Part shown: positions 16,191 to 24,734 of the stretch, in pieces
Layout of the letters: each line of letters opens with the position of its first letter
Numbering within the stretch: the first letter of the stretch is position 1
Origin: Oscillospiraceae bacterium
GTDB lineage: Bacteria; Bacillota; Clostridia; Oscillospirales; Oscillospiraceae
Length of the DNA stretch: 64,000 nucleotides
Assembly: GCA_016295225.1 (NCBI GenBank)
Contig: JAEDLP010000001.1
Location: 11,765 to 75,764, forward strand
Direction of reading: 5' to 3'
Notes under the pieces: model-generated
The model's input: only the letters and a program-made list of their open reading frames with translations
Database searches by the model: none
Told to the model about the DNA's origin: nothing
Translations under genes and position numbers: made by a program

Positions 16191-17003
16191 ATGAAGAAAA
16201 ACGAAACAAAGACTGGAAGAACAAAGCCGGTGGATGTTCGAACCAGAGAGCAGATGGAGGATCGCGCCTTTAACCGGATGCTGCTCTGGCTGGCGGCCAC
16301 CGTTGTGGTGGAAGTGGTCATGCTCCTCGTGAACCGCTTCTATGTCCACGCCCGGGTGGAAGAGCTGAGCGCCCTTCCCGCCCTGTACACGATTTTGGGG
16401 ATCGCCCCCATTGTGGGAATCGTGCTGTGCGCTCTGCTCCTGTTCTGGGGGTTCCGGATTCGGAAAAATGATGAGGTACCCCAGGATGGGATGATTCAGT
16501 TTGTCCTGGCAGCTGCGTTCCTGTGCATGGGCATCGGCGGCTACGTAATGCGAACCTACGGCGTTGTCGGCGCTCCCGTGGTCCTGGGGGTGGTTCCTGC
16601 TCTGGGCGTTTTGATGCTGGTCTTCTACCTGTACCAGAAGGAATTCTTCGGCTGTGCCATTGCGGGCGGCCTGGGCATCTTGGGTATGTGGATTTTCCGC
16701 ACCTCTGTCCGCGGATCTACCTATTACGGGTACTTGGTGGTGGCTCTGGTAATCATCGCCTTGGGCGCTGTTCTGGCCGTGTCTCTGAAGAAGAAAAACG
16801 GCGCGATCATCATCAAGGGGAAGGAATTTGACCTCCTTCAGCCTGGTGCTGCCTATCCTGCCTACTATCTGACGGCAGTGATCAGCGCAGTGATCCTGCT
16901 GGCTCCTTTGGCCCTGGGCGCGGCTATGGCTTACTATGCCATCTGGGTGATGGCGGCTTGGCTGTTTATTCTGGCTGTGTACTTCACCTCTAAGCTGATG
17001 TAA
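16191..17003 (+). CDS. Integral membrane protein of unknown function
   Basis: 270 residues. A charged 30-residue N-terminus (MKKNETKTGRTKPVDVRTREQ) is followed by about seven hydrophobic segments near 33-52, 67-89, 104-124, 128-147, 153-170, 180-197 and 226-265. A soluble stretch around KKKNGAIIIKGKEF lies near 200. I do not recognise a family. Some Oscillospiraceae carry comparable anonymous membrane proteins beside GlnRS, but that is only contextual. The gene has its own promoter and ends in a bidirectional terminator facing the thiamine pyrophosphokinase gene. Confidence 0.75.
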   Translation: MKKNETKTGRTKPVDVRTREQMEDRAFNRMLLWLAATVVVEVVMLLVNRFYVHARVEELSALPALYTILGIAPIVGIVLCALLLFWGFRIRKNDEVPQDGMIQFVLAAAFLCMGIGGYVMRTYGVVGAPVVLGVVPALGVLMLVFYLYQKEFFGCAIAGGLGILGMWIFRTSVRGSTYYGYLVVALVIIALGAVLAVSLKKKNGAIIIKGKEFDLLQPGAAYPAYYLTAVISAVILLAPLALGAAMAYYAIWVMAAWLFILAVYFTSKLM

Positions 17004-17006
17004 CGG

Positions 17007-17043
17007 AAAAACTCCCCGTTGGATGAACCGACGGGGAGTTTTT
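17007..17043. terminator. Bidirectional terminator between convergent genes
   Basis: AAAAACTCCCCGTTGG pairs with CCGACGGGGAGTTTTT. The A and T runs flank the stem on both sides, so it can stop transcription from either direction. Confidence 0.88.
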
Positions 17044-17052
17044 ATCTATTTT

Positions 17053-17670
17053 TTACCGTTCCCAGCCAATGAGGAGGCAGCCGTCTTCCACTTCGATCTC
17101 CACGGGCTGACCCTGGAAGTGGTTGCTGACGCCCAGGGGGAAGAAGGGGGAGAGCGGGGCGCAGTCCAGGGGATATTGAGCGCCGCGGATGGAAACCCCA
17201 TGGGCTTCCGAACCCAAGCAAAACACCGAGAAGATGCCTTCTTTCCGGGGGGAAAGGGAAAGACGATCGTCTTTGATGGCGGTAAAAACATACCCCTCAT
17301 CGTAGAGATACCCTCTGGCCCCTTCCTGGGCCAGGTAGGCCAGAGCCTGGAGATTGGCCAGGGTGTGATCCATGCGGCCACCTGTGCCGCCATAGAGGTG
17401 GAAGACCCGATGCCCCAGGTCCAGCCCCAGCTTGATGGCCAGCATGGTATCGGTGTCGTCCTTCTCCACAGGGAACTTCTTGGATTCCAGTTCAGGCGGC
17501 AGGGCGTCCAGGGAATCAAAATCGCCCAGCAGCAGATCGGGCTGCAGGCCAACGGCCAAACAATGGCGATAGCCTCCGTCGGCGGCCAGGACGCGATCTC
17601 CGGGCTTTGGGGTTTCCACAAGGCCGTAGAAGGGTCCCGCGCCAAAAATAAAGCATGCGGGATCAGACAT
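17053..17670 (-). CDS. thiN: Thiamine pyrophosphokinase
   Basis: 205 residues. It transfers pyrophosphate from ATP to thiamine to make thiamine pyrophosphate, the cofactor needed by enzymes such as the PFOR encoded at 34.7 kb. Family motifs appear in order: LAADGGYRH (about 28-36), LLGDFDSLD (47-55), EKDDTDTMLA (69-78) and YGGTGGRMDHTLANL (93-107). The C-terminal half is the beta-sandwich thiamine-binding domain, with GVSIRGAQYPLD and GVSNHFQG. AAAGGAG precedes the ATG at a good distance. It is transcribed alone, divergently from the HAD phosphatase gene. Confidence 0.93.
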   Translation of the reverse strand: MSDPACFIFGAGPFYGLVETPKPGDRVLAADGGYRHCLAVGLQPDLLLGDFDSLDALPPELESKKFPVEKDDTDTMLAIKLGLDLGHRVFHLYGGTGGRMDHTLANLQALAYLAQEGARGYLYDEGYVFTAIKDDRLSLSPRKEGIFSVFCLGSEAHGVSIRGAQYPLDCAPLSPFFPLGVSNHFQGQPVEIEVEDGCLLIGWER

Positions 17671-17731
17671 AGGAACAGACTCCTTTCAGTGGGAACATAG
17701 GTCCCCTTTATGGTATCACGTTCTTGTCCGC

Positions 17732-17760
17732 TTGACCAGAGGGCAATTTTCTGGTAGACT
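17732..17760 (+). promoter_or_regulatory. Promoter of the HAD phosphatase gene
   Basis: TTGACC (17732-17737), 17 bases, TAGACT (17755-17760), about 38 bases before the GTG start. Confidence 0.65.
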
Positions 17761-17798
17761 AAACTATCTAAAACACGGGAAAAAGGGAGGTTAAGACT

Positions 17799-18455
17799 GT
17801 GATTCGAGGCGCAATTTTTGACGCAGACGGCACCTTGCTGGACTCTATGGGAATGTGGGATACGGTAGGTGCGCGGTATTTGGCTTCCCTGGGCGTCGCT
17901 GCCCGGCCCGGGCTGCGGGCCATTCTCTTTCCCATGACGCTGGCGGAGAGCGCCGTCTACCTGAAGGAGGCCTATGGGCTTACCCAGACCCATCAGGAGA
18001 TTGCTGACGGCATCAACCATACCATTCGTGATTTTTACCGGCAGGAGGTGCGGGCAAAACCCGGTGCCAGGGAATTTCTAAAGGCCCTCCGGGCTCGGGG
18101 CGTGGGGATCACCCTGGCCACCAATACAGATCGATCCCTGATCGTGGAGGGCTTGGTCACCGCCGATCTGCTGCCCCTGATGGACGAGATCTACACCTGC
18201 GGAGAGCTGGGGGTCGGGAAGGACCGGCCGGATATCTTCCACCGGGCCAGGGACCGGATGGGAACCCGGACGGAGGAGACCTGGGTCTTTGAGGATGCGG
18301 TTCACTGTGCCAGGACCGCCTTCCTGGCAGGGTATCATGTGGCTGGCGTTGCCGATCCCTACAGCGACCAGGAGGAATTGAAGAAATTCAGTCACCTGTA
18401 TCTGCCCGATCTGACGGACTTTGACGCCTTTTATCAAAAAGCCATAGAGCTGTGA
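17799..18455 (+). CDS. HAD superfamily hydrolase (phosphoglycolate phosphatase-like)
   Basis: 218 residues of a HAD subfamily IA phosphatase. Motif I is FDADGTLLDS (about 7-16, with a nucleophilic Asp and the +2 Asp), motif II is TLATNTDR near 106, and the motif III/IV region is GKDRPDIFHRA and WVFEDAVHCARTA near 163-172. A helical cap lies between motif I and motif II. Such enzymes dephosphorylate small metabolites, and the substrate is not predictable here. The gene starts with GTG, preceded by GGGAGG at about 10 bases. Confidence 0.85.
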   Translation: MIRGAIFDADGTLLDSMGMWDTVGARYLASLGVAARPGLRAILFPMTLAESAVYLKEAYGLTQTHQEIADGINHTIRDFYRQEVRAKPGAREFLKALRARGVGITLATNTDRSLIVEGLVTADLLPLMDEIYTCGELGVGKDRPDIFHRARDRMGTRTEETWVFEDAVHCARTAFLAGYHVAGVADPYSDQEELKKFSHLYLPDLTDFDAFYQKAIEL

Positions 18456-18456
18456 C

Positions 18457-18494
18457 AAAAACATCCCGCTTGCCTGGAGCAAGCGGGATGTTTT
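18457..18494. terminator. Bidirectional terminator between convergent genes
   Basis: AAAACATCCCGCTTG pairs with CAAGCGGGATGTTTT around a 7-base loop, with A and T runs on both sides. Confidence 0.9.
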
Positions 18495-18497
18495 GAC

Positions 18498-19859
18498 TCA
18501 CTTTTTGGGAACGAAGTGGATGTTCAGGTCCACATTGCCGTCGATTCCGGGAACATTGCCGGAGTCGCCGTACTGCCAGATATCAAAATGGTAGTAGAAG
18601 GAGGGACGAGAATTGTACTGGGCCAGCCAGAAGGGATAGTTAATCAACTCGTTTAAATCAAAGTGGAGGTAGAAGTAGGTCAGGTTTGAGTAGACCATGG
18701 ACTGATAGCCTGCGTCCTCCACTTCATCGCAGAAAGCTACGGCACACTGGGTCAGGATTTTGTCGTCCAGGCCCTCCGTCCGGGCGCCGTAGCTGCTGTC
18801 ATAGGGCTCCCAGTCAAAGACGATAGGATAGGTGATGGAATAGCCTTCCAGCGCATTCAGACAGAACTGGGCTTCTTCCGCGCCCTCCTCGGGGCTGATG
18901 GCCTGGGAGAAGAAGTAAACGCCCACTTCGATGTCGTTGGCCAGGGCGCCCTGGAGGTTTTGATAGAAATAAGGATCCAGCACGATTCGGCCCGTGCTGT
19001 AGCCCCGGTAACCCAGACGGAGCATGGCGAAGTCCACCCCGGCGCTCTTGACGTCGGCCCAGTCGATGCTACCCTGATAGCGGGAGACATCGATGCCGAT
19101 CTTGCAGGCGTACTCATCGCTGTCGTAGGTGAGGAAGCCATTCTCATTCACCTGGAAGAGATTGTTGTCATAGGTATTCTTGGGAATCTCCTCCACGATA
19201 TAGACCTTCTTGCCGTGGAAGTAGAAGTAGTCGCCATCCGGCTCTTCAGGGGTTTCAGGTTCTTCGGGCTTTTCCGGCATGGATTCCACCAGTTGATAGG
19301 TCCGCAGAATGACGGCGCTGATCTCCGCCCGGGTGATGCTGGACTGGGGATGGAACATCAGCTTGTTTCCCTCGGGTGCGCCGTTGAAAATGCCGTGATC
19401 GTAGAGGATCAGAGCGGCGGAATCTGTGGTGTCCGAGAAGGGATTCCCGGAGCCGGTGCGCTTCAGATCCAGGACCCGCACGATGATTTGTGCAATCTGC
19501 AGGCGGGTGATGGGCTGATCTAACGTCAGGGTCATGCCCGAGGGCAGGAAATTATTCTTGGCGGCCAGACGGTAATACCCGCTGGCCCAGTGAGTGGTGG
19601 TGGGGGCCTGTTCCTCATAACCGGCGGCCAGCAGGATCATTTTTAGGGCTTGTCCCAAGGTTACCGTTCCCTTGGGGGAGAAGGTGGTAGTGGTGGTACC
19701 GTTGATGATGCCGGACTCATACAGGCTCTTCACGCTGTCATAGTACCAGTCGGAGGATTTTACATCGGTGAAGTTCATGGTTTTCGCGGCGGAAGCGGGA
19801 ACAGCCAGAGAAAAGGCCAGGGTACACAGCAAAAGAAGGGAAATGACTTTCTGTTTCAT
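18498..19859 (-). CDS. Secreted SLH-domain lysozyme (GH25)
   Basis: 453 residues. A Sec signal peptide (MKQKVISLLLLCTLAFSLAVPASA) is followed by S-layer-homology repeats between about 28 and 200, with FTDVKSSDWYYDSVKSLYESGIINGTT-like units and the HPQSSITRAEISAVI motif. A Glu/Pro linker then leads to a GH25 muramidase domain (about 245-450). The catalytic residues are visible: Asp in IGIDVSRYQGSIDWADV, and Asp/Glu in the FDWEPY motif. It should be held at the cell surface by the SLH part and cut peptidoglycan between MurNAc and GlcNAc, probably for wall remodelling. The ATG at 19859 follows GAGGTA by 6 bases. It is last in a three-gene minus-strand operon. Confidence 0.93.
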   Translation of the reverse strand: MKQKVISLLLLCTLAFSLAVPASAAKTMNFTDVKSSDWYYDSVKSLYESGIINGTTTTTFSPKGTVTLGQALKMILLAAGYEEQAPTTTHWASGYYRLAAKNNFLPSGMTLTLDQPITRLQIAQIIVRVLDLKRTGSGNPFSDTTDSAALILYDHGIFNGAPEGNKLMFHPQSSITRAEISAVILRTYQLVESMPEKPEEPETPEEPDGDYFYFHGKKVYIVEEIPKNTYDNNLFQVNENGFLTYDSDEYACKIGIDVSRYQGSIDWADVKSAGVDFAMLRLGYRGYSTGRIVLDPYFYQNLQGALANDIEVGVYFFSQAISPEEGAEEAQFCLNALEGYSITYPIVFDWEPYDSSYGARTEGLDDKILTQCAVAFCDEVEDAGYQSMVYSNLTYFYLHFDLNELINYPFWLAQYNSRPSFYYHFDIWQYGDSGNVPGIDGNVDLNIHFVPKK

Positions 19860-19876
19860 AGAATACCTCAATAGAA

Positions 19877-20422
19877 TCAAAAGCGATGGGGGAATAGTTT
19901 GGGGCGAAGCCGGTAGACGTACAGGTCGGTCATGCGGGCCAGCATCAGGTCGTACAGCAGGAAGGTGACGTTGCCCAGCACGAGCATGCCGGACAGCAGG
20001 AGACCGGTCCAGTGGGCGGCCTCGGCCTGGAGATCTGGCATAGTGAGGACAAAGAGCAGGAGAGCGTACACCAGGCAGATGGCCAGGTTAAAGATTGACA
20101 GCTTGACCACCACCCGGACGGGTTTCTTCGTCAGGTGCTGGAGTTTGGGCCGCAGGATGGGATACCAGCCCAGCAGGAACAGGAAGAGGAAGGCGGCCTC
20201 CTTATCCGGGGACATAAACAGGCTGAGGATGGAAACGGCCAGATAGAGGAGGCAGCCGGGTTTCGCCCCCAGCTCCCAGATTACCGGAATGGAGATCGCG
20301 CCGGCCAGCGCCGGGCAGGCATAGGTGGACAGAGGAATCATGGTGCCGAAGAGCATGACCACGAGCATCAGGGCGGCCAGGACGCCGCAGAGAGCGACTC
20401 GTCCGCTGGTTTTGTTGAGCAT
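19877..20422 (-). CDS. Small polytopic membrane protein, possibly ECF-type S component
   Basis: 181 residues with about five or six hydrophobic segments. It opens GRVALCGVLAALMLVVMLFG, resembling the N-terminal helix of ECF vitamin-transporter S components, followed by a polar FMSPDKEAAFLF loop. The match is to overall pattern rather than a diagnostic motif, so the family is uncertain. GGAGGTGA lies about 9 bases before the ATG. It lies 27 bases after the AI-2E-type gene and 17 bases before the SLH lysozyme gene, pointing to one transcript. Confidence 0.65.
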   Translation of the reverse strand: MLNKTSGRVALCGVLAALMLVVMLFGTMIPLSTYACPALAGAISIPVIWELGAKPGCLLYLAVSILSLFMSPDKEAAFLFLFLLGWYPILRPKLQHLTKKPVRVVVKLSIFNLAICLVYALLLFVLTMPDLQAEAAHWTGLLLSGMLVLGNVTFLLYDLMLARMTDLYVYRLRPKLFPHRF

Positions 20423-20449
20423 GAAAGGGATTCACCTCCGTGGAAAGGA

Positions 20450-21811
20450 TCATGGGTTGGGTTCGTCGGAATTTTCTTCCTTTTCATCTGGGGGCATGAT
20501 GATACCGCTGTCCTTGGTGTGCTGCTTGGGGATGGGGTGCTCAAACCACTGCTTCAACTGGGACAGGTAGCTGTCTTTTCCTTTGAACAGAGGATAGAAC
20601 TGAATGAGCTTGGGTTCGTCGGTATGGATGGAACCGTCCTCGTTGAGTCCCGCCGCGTGGATATACTCGTTGGTGGACTCCGGGAGGTTTTTCTTTCGCA
20701 GGCGGGAATTGATAAATTCCCGCAACAGATAATAGAAAGAAGCGAAGAGGGGGACCCCCAGGAGCATCCCCCAAAAGCCCATCAGGTGGTTGAAGAGGAG
20801 CAGGGAGAAGAGGACCCAAAAGGCAGACAGCCCTGTAGAGTCGCCTAAAACCTTGGGGCCGATAATGTTGCCGTCCACCTGCTGGAGGATGATGATGAAG
20901 ATGATAAAGACCAGGCACTTGCCCGGGTCAGTCAGCAGAAGGAGGAGGGCGCTGGGGATGGCGCCGAAGAAAGGGCCGAAGACGGGGATAATGTTGGTGA
21001 TGCCCACAATGACGCTGATGAGCATGGGGTAGGGGACATTGAGGATGGATAGAACCACGCCGCAGAGGATGCCCATGATGAGGGAGTCCAGCAACTTACC
21101 GGAGACGAAGCCACTGAAAATTTTGTTGATGACCCGCAGGTGCTTGAGGATGGTGTCGCAGGTGCTCTGCTTGCGGCAGAGGGCGAAGAGTAGCTTTTTT
21201 CCCTGACCTACGAACTGGTCCCGGCTCATGAGGACATAGACCATGACGATGATGCCGATGATGAAGTTCAGCAGACTCTTGGCAACGTCCACCACCCGGC
21301 CCAGGAGGCTCATCAGGTTGGCGATGAGGTCCCCGCCCACCCAGGCGTTGAAGGCGTTGGTGATCTTGGTGGCGATGTCGTTGAGAAACTCTGTGGACTG
21401 CCCGTGGGATTGCAGGAACCCTGTGAGCTGATTGAAGGCGTTGCGGATCATCCAGGGCAGATCCTGGACCAGGATGGGCAGGTTTTCCAGGAGCTGGGGG
21501 ATGACGAAGTAGATAAAGAGGAAGATCAGCAGCAGCAGGACGAAGGTGGAGAAGGCGGTGGAGAGCCCCCGGGCGGCCCGTTTCTTTACCTTATGATAGA
21601 GCAGGAAGTGCTCGGTGAACCGGGTGAGTGGGTAGAGCAGGTAGGCCATAACAAAGCCCAGCACGATGGAGCGCAGGGCGGTCAGGGCATCCCGGAAGCC
21701 CGAGATGACCACTTTCAGGTTCATCAGGAGCAAGCACACCAGGCCGATGGAGATGATGGCCAGCAGGATAACGCCGATGGCCGTGAGGATTTTTTTGATG
21801 GAGAATCGCAA
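20450..21811 (-). CDS. AI-2E family transporter (PerM/YtvI type)
   Basis: 453 residues with about eight transmembrane helices. The family core includes the VGITNIIPVFGPFFGAIPSA motif near 290 and the following DGNIIGPKVLGDSTGLSAFWVLFSLLLF segment. Members are trimeric or pentameric membrane proteins proposed to export small molecules or ions, and few have assigned substrates. The C-terminal 90 residues are hydrophilic and cytoplasmic. I choose the TTG at 21811, which sits after AAAGGAGGG. A further TTG upstream (21829) lies before that site. It is first gene of the operon with the small membrane protein and the SLH lysozyme. Confidence 0.88.
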   Translation of the reverse strand: MRFSIKKILTAIGVILLAIISIGLVCLLLMNLKVVISGFRDALTALRSIVLGFVMAYLLYPLTRFTEHFLLYHKVKKRAARGLSTAFSTFVLLLLIFLFIYFVIPQLLENLPILVQDLPWMIRNAFNQLTGFLQSHGQSTEFLNDIATKITNAFNAWVGGDLIANLMSLLGRVVDVAKSLLNFIIGIIVMVYVLMSRDQFVGQGKKLLFALCRKQSTCDTILKHLRVINKIFSGFVSGKLLDSLIMGILCGVVLSILNVPYPMLISVIVGITNIIPVFGPFFGAIPSALLLLLTDPGKCLVFIIFIIILQQVDGNIIGPKVLGDSTGLSAFWVLFSLLLFNHLMGFWGMLLGVPLFASFYYLLREFINSRLRKKNLPESTNEYIHAAGLNEDGSIHTDEPKLIQFYPLFKGKDSYLSQLKQWFEHPIPKQHTKDSGIIMPPDEKEENSDEPNP

Positions 21812-21902
21812 GTTCCGCCCTCCTTTCAAGGGTAGGCGCTGCCGGGGAGACCGGCAGGACAGAAAGGGATGGAAGGACAGGAAAAACCTGCCGTATTTTC
21901 AT

Positions 21903-21931
21903 AGTATAACAAAGGTGGCGGGCGCTTGCAA
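21903..21931 (-). promoter_or_regulatory. Promoter of the AI-2E / SLH-lysozyme operon
   Basis: On the minus strand TTGCAA (21926-21931), 17 bases, TATACT (21903-21908). Confidence 0.7.
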
Positions 21932-22009
21932 GAGACAGGAAGGAAGTGGTAAAAATTTACCGACCTAAAGGACTAAAAGGGAGGAATTCGGTGGACAAAA
22001 AAATAACAG

Positions 22010-22038
22010 TTGCCCAGTAAAAATACATATGATATAAT
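22010..22038 (+). promoter_or_regulatory. Promoter of the NfeD-SPFH operon
   Basis: TTGCCC (22010-22015), 17 bases, perfect TATAAT (22033-22038). Confidence 0.7.
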
Positions 22039-22105
22039 ATAAAAAATATAAAATAATGAAAGAAACGAAGATTATATATGCGCAGAGGAAGGGAGGAAGC
22101 GGAGT

Positions 22106-22537
22106 TTGAATTACCCAATGATTTGGCTGGTGCTGCTGATTGCCTTTGCCGGGATCGAGGGCATCACCGCAGGCTTGGTGTCCATTTGGTTCTGTGCGGG
22201 CAGTCTGGTGGCCCTCTTTGCCGCCTGGATGGGAAGCAGCCTGGCTGTGCAGATCGGCCTGTTTGCCATTGTTTCGGTGATTGCCATGGCGGTCATCCGG
22301 CCCATGGCCCGGCGATGGGTCGAACCCAAGGCGGAGAAAACCAATGCCGACCGGATTCTGGAGGCGGAGGCCTTGGTCACGGAGACCATTGATAACGTCC
22401 AGGCATCTGGACAGATCAAAGTCGGCGGGTCGATCTGGACTGCCCGCTCGGCCAACGGGGACGTGATTCCTGAGGGAACCCTGGTCCAGGTGGAACGGAT
22501 AGAAGGAGTCAAAGCCATCGTGGCCGTGCGGCAGTGA
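22106..22537 (+). CDS. NfeD-family membrane protein
   Basis: 143 residues. The N-terminal half has two or three transmembrane segments (about 2-25, 30-45 and 48-65). The C-terminal half (about 80-143) is the OB-fold NfeD domain, ending with EGTLVQVERIEGVKAIVAV. NfeD proteins work with SPFH/stomatin proteins in membrane microdomains or quality control, and the SPFH gene follows 30 bases downstream. The likely start is TTG at 22106, about 10 bases after GGAGG. An ATG four codons later is a less well spaced alternative. Confidence 0.88.
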   Translation: MNYPMIWLVLLIAFAGIEGITAGLVSIWFCAGSLVALFAAWMGSSLAVQIGLFAIVSVIAMAVIRPMARRWVEPKAEKTNADRILEAEALVTETIDNVQASGQIKVGGSIWTARSANGDVIPEGTLVQVERIEGVKAIVAVRQ

Positions 22538-22567
22538 TCCCGCCGGAGAAAGGAAAAGGTAAGGACT

Positions 22568-23515
22568 ATGGCAGCCATTTTGTCGCGAATTGTTGTTGTT
22601 CTGTTTATCATCGTTGTGCTTGTGGTGCTGGCCACCTCCATTCGGGTGGTGCAGCAGTCCAAGGCCTATGTCATTGAGCGCCTGGGCGCCTTCCAGGACG
22701 TGTGGGGTGTGGGTCTCCACTTCAAGATCCCCTTCCTGGACCGGGTCCGCAAGGTGGTCTCCCTGAAAGAGCAGGTGGCGGATTTCCCGCCTCAGCCCGT
22801 GATCACCAAGGACAACGTGACCATGCAGATCGATACCGTTCTGTATTTCCAGATCACCGACCCCAAGCTGTACGCCTACGGCGTGGAAAACCCCATGAAC
22901 GCCATTGAAAACCTCACCGCCACCACCCTGCGTAATATCATCGGCGAGCTGGAGCTGGACCAGTCCCTGACCTCCCGCGACGTGATCAACGCTCGTATGC
23001 GCAGCATCCTGGACGAGGCCACCGATCCCTGGGGCATCAAGGTCAACCGCGTGGAGTTGAAGAACATTCTGCCGCCCAAAGACATCCAGAACGCCATGGA
23101 GAAGCAGATGCGAGCCGAGCGGGAACGCCGGGAATCCATCCTCCAGGCCGAGGGCCAGAAGCAGAGCCAGATCCTGGTGGCAGAGGGCGAGAAGGAATCC
23201 CGCATCCTCCGGGCAGACGCTGAGAAGCAGGCCCGGATCATGGCCGCTGAGGCCGAGGCCGAAGCCATCCTCAAAGTCAACCAGGCTATGGCCGACTCCC
23301 TGAAGCTGCTGAACGAGGCATCCCCCAACGACCAGGTCATCAAGCTCAAGGCTCTGGAGGCATTCCAGTCCGCTGCCAACGGCAAGGCCACCAAGATCAT
23401 CATCCCCTCCGAGATCCAGGGCCTGGCCGGGTTGGCCGCCGGTGTGGTGGAGACCGTTAAGAAGCCCGAGACGGGCAAGGCCCCCGTTCCCCCCGTCACG
23501 CCACCCAAGGCATGA
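22568..23515 (+). CDS. SPFH/Band 7 domain protein (stomatin/QmcA-like)
   Basis: 315 residues. One N-terminal membrane anchor (about 5-25) is followed by the SPFH domain (about 28-200), with QQSKAYVIERLGAFQ, the typical GLHFKIPFLDRV and the LDQSLTSRDVINARM segment. A long Ala/Glu-rich coiled coil (about 185-240) with repeated AEGEKES/AEAEAEA blocks follows, then a Pro-rich tail. Such proteins form large membrane rings that organise lipids or guard proteases. Paired with NfeD, this is the canonical stomatin operon partner arrangement. AAAGGAAAAGG precedes the ATG. Confidence 0.92.
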   Translation: MAAILSRIVVVLFIIVVLVVLATSIRVVQQSKAYVIERLGAFQDVWGVGLHFKIPFLDRVRKVVSLKEQVADFPPQPVITKDNVTMQIDTVLYFQITDPKLYAYGVENPMNAIENLTATTLRNIIGELELDQSLTSRDVINARMRSILDEATDPWGIKVNRVELKNILPPKDIQNAMEKQMRAERERRESILQAEGQKQSQILVAEGEKESRILRADAEKQARIMAAEAEAEAILKVNQAMADSLKLLNEASPNDQVIKLKALEAFQSAANGKATKIIIPSEIQGLAGLAAGVVETVKKPETGKAPVPPVTPPKA

Positions 23516-23556
23516 GAAATGATAGAAGCCAAGGGAACAATTCACCCGATAAACAC

Positions 23557-23600
23557 CGATAAACACACCCCCGGCCGATTGGCCGGGGGTGTGTTTATCG
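23557..23600. terminator. Long bidirectional terminator between convergent genes
   Basis: Perfect 20-bp stem (23557-23576 with 23581-23600) closed by a GATT tetraloop. The outer part is AT-rich and the inner part is GC. Its right arm covers the stop codon of the lipid kinase gene. A decamer CGATAAACAC occurs twice at its left edge. Confidence 0.88.
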
Positions 23601-24563
23601 GGAGGCACGTTTTTGCTGTCGCGCGAATATCGTTCCTGGCAGCACGATCCGGCCTGCCAGGGGCATGGATGTCACCGTAATTTTCTCGGCCGGGCGGCAT
23701 TCGCCGTCCACGGTGATGATGATGGGGGCGTTTTTGCTGTCCGCCAGCTCCAGCTTTACGGACTTGCAGCGGAAAAGGGAAATGACATCCCCGAGTTTGG
23801 GGATGACTGTGCCGTTCTGGATATGCCGCCCCTTCTGATACAGGGGCAGAACCTTGGCAATGCGCAGGAGACCGATTTTGCGCACCATGATCACGTCCAG
23901 CAGACCGTCGTCCATGGCGCAGTCGGGAGCCGCCCGGAATCCGCCGCCGTAATAGCCGCCGTTGCAGATGGCGGTCATCAGGCACTCTTCCGTGATGGTT
24001 CTGTCATCCAGGGTGATCCGCAGCGTTCGGCCCAGGGGCCTCATCAGGTTTTGCAGGATGGACAGACGGTAGGCGGTTTCCCCGCCGCACAGGGGCAGCC
24101 GGCGAAACTTGGGGATTCCATAGGCGATTTGGGCGTCCAGGCCGGCGGAGCAGATAGACGCACCGACCCCGTATTCTGTGTGGAACAGGTCGATATCCAT
24201 TTCCTGGCCCTGAAGCTGGTCGGCAAGATCCAGGAACTCTTCTTTGGTCCCGAAGTTGCGTAGGAAATCGTTGCCGCTGCCGCAGGGGATACAGCCCACG
24301 GCGGCGTTTTTATAGGGGTAAGCGCCGCTCAGCACTTCGTTCAGGGTGCCATCGCCGCCTACAGCGAACAGGCGCACGTGTTCGCCGGTGCGGGCATAAG
24401 ATTCGGCCAGTTCCTTGGCGTGACCGGCGTGGGTGGTGCGGGTGATGACGTAATCCTCGCGGGGAACGCCAGCTTTTTGGGCTGCGATGGACAGGGTACG
24501 GCCCAGTTCGTCGCTGACGTCCCGGCCACCTGCCACAGGGTTCACGATAAAAATGTTTTTCAT
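23595..24563 (-). CDS. Diacylglycerol/lipid kinase family protein (YegS/DgkB-like)
   Basis: 322 residues. The N-terminal catalytic domain has FIVNPVAGGR (about 4-13), GGDGTLNEVLSG (about 70-81) and PCGSGNDFLR (about 94-103), the nucleotide-binding motifs of the DAGK_cat family. The C-terminal beta-sandwich domain ends in VDGECRPAEKITVTSMP. It phosphorylates diacylglycerol or another lipid at the inner membrane face. The start at 24563 is preferred: GGAGAG lies 6 bases upstream, whereas the ATG two codons earlier abuts the site. It is transcribed alone from a good promoter. Confidence 0.92.
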   Translation of the reverse strand: MKNIFIVNPVAGGRDVSDELGRTLSIAAQKAGVPREDYVITRTTHAGHAKELAESYARTGEHVRLFAVGGDGTLNEVLSGAYPYKNAAVGCIPCGSGNDFLRNFGTKEEFLDLADQLQGQEMDIDLFHTEYGVGASICSAGLDAQIAYGIPKFRRLPLCGGETAYRLSILQNLMRPLGRTLRITLDDRTITEECLMTAICNGGYYGGGFRAAPDCAMDDGLLDVIMVRKIGLLRIAKVLPLYQKGRHIQNGTVIPKLGDVISLFRCKSVKLELADSKNAPIIITVDGECRPAEKITVTSMPLAGRIVLPGTIFARQQKRASR

Positions 24564-24628
24564 CCACATCTCTCCGTTGGTGGGGCTTGGGAGAAGCCCG
24601 GCGATCTCTCATCTTCTTTCTATCCCCT

Positions 24629-24657
24629 ATCATACCGTATCCTAGGCCTGTACGCAA
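24629..24657 (-). promoter_or_regulatory. Promoter of the lipid kinase gene
   Basis: On the minus strand TTGCGT (24652-24657), 17 bases, TATGAT (24629-24634). Confidence 0.65.
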
Positions 24658-24673
24658 GAGAAAGGGAGACAAA

Positions 24674-24714
24674 CGCCAACCCCCCCGCCAGAATTTCCGG
24701 CGGGGGGGTTGGCG
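24674..24714 (-). terminator. Terminator of the ferritin gene
   Basis: Perfect 16-bp GC stem (24674-24689 with 24699-24714) with a 9-base loop. On the minus strand it is followed by TTTGTCT. Confidence 0.85.
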
Positions 24715-24734
24715 TAAAGCCTTGAAAGGAAAAA

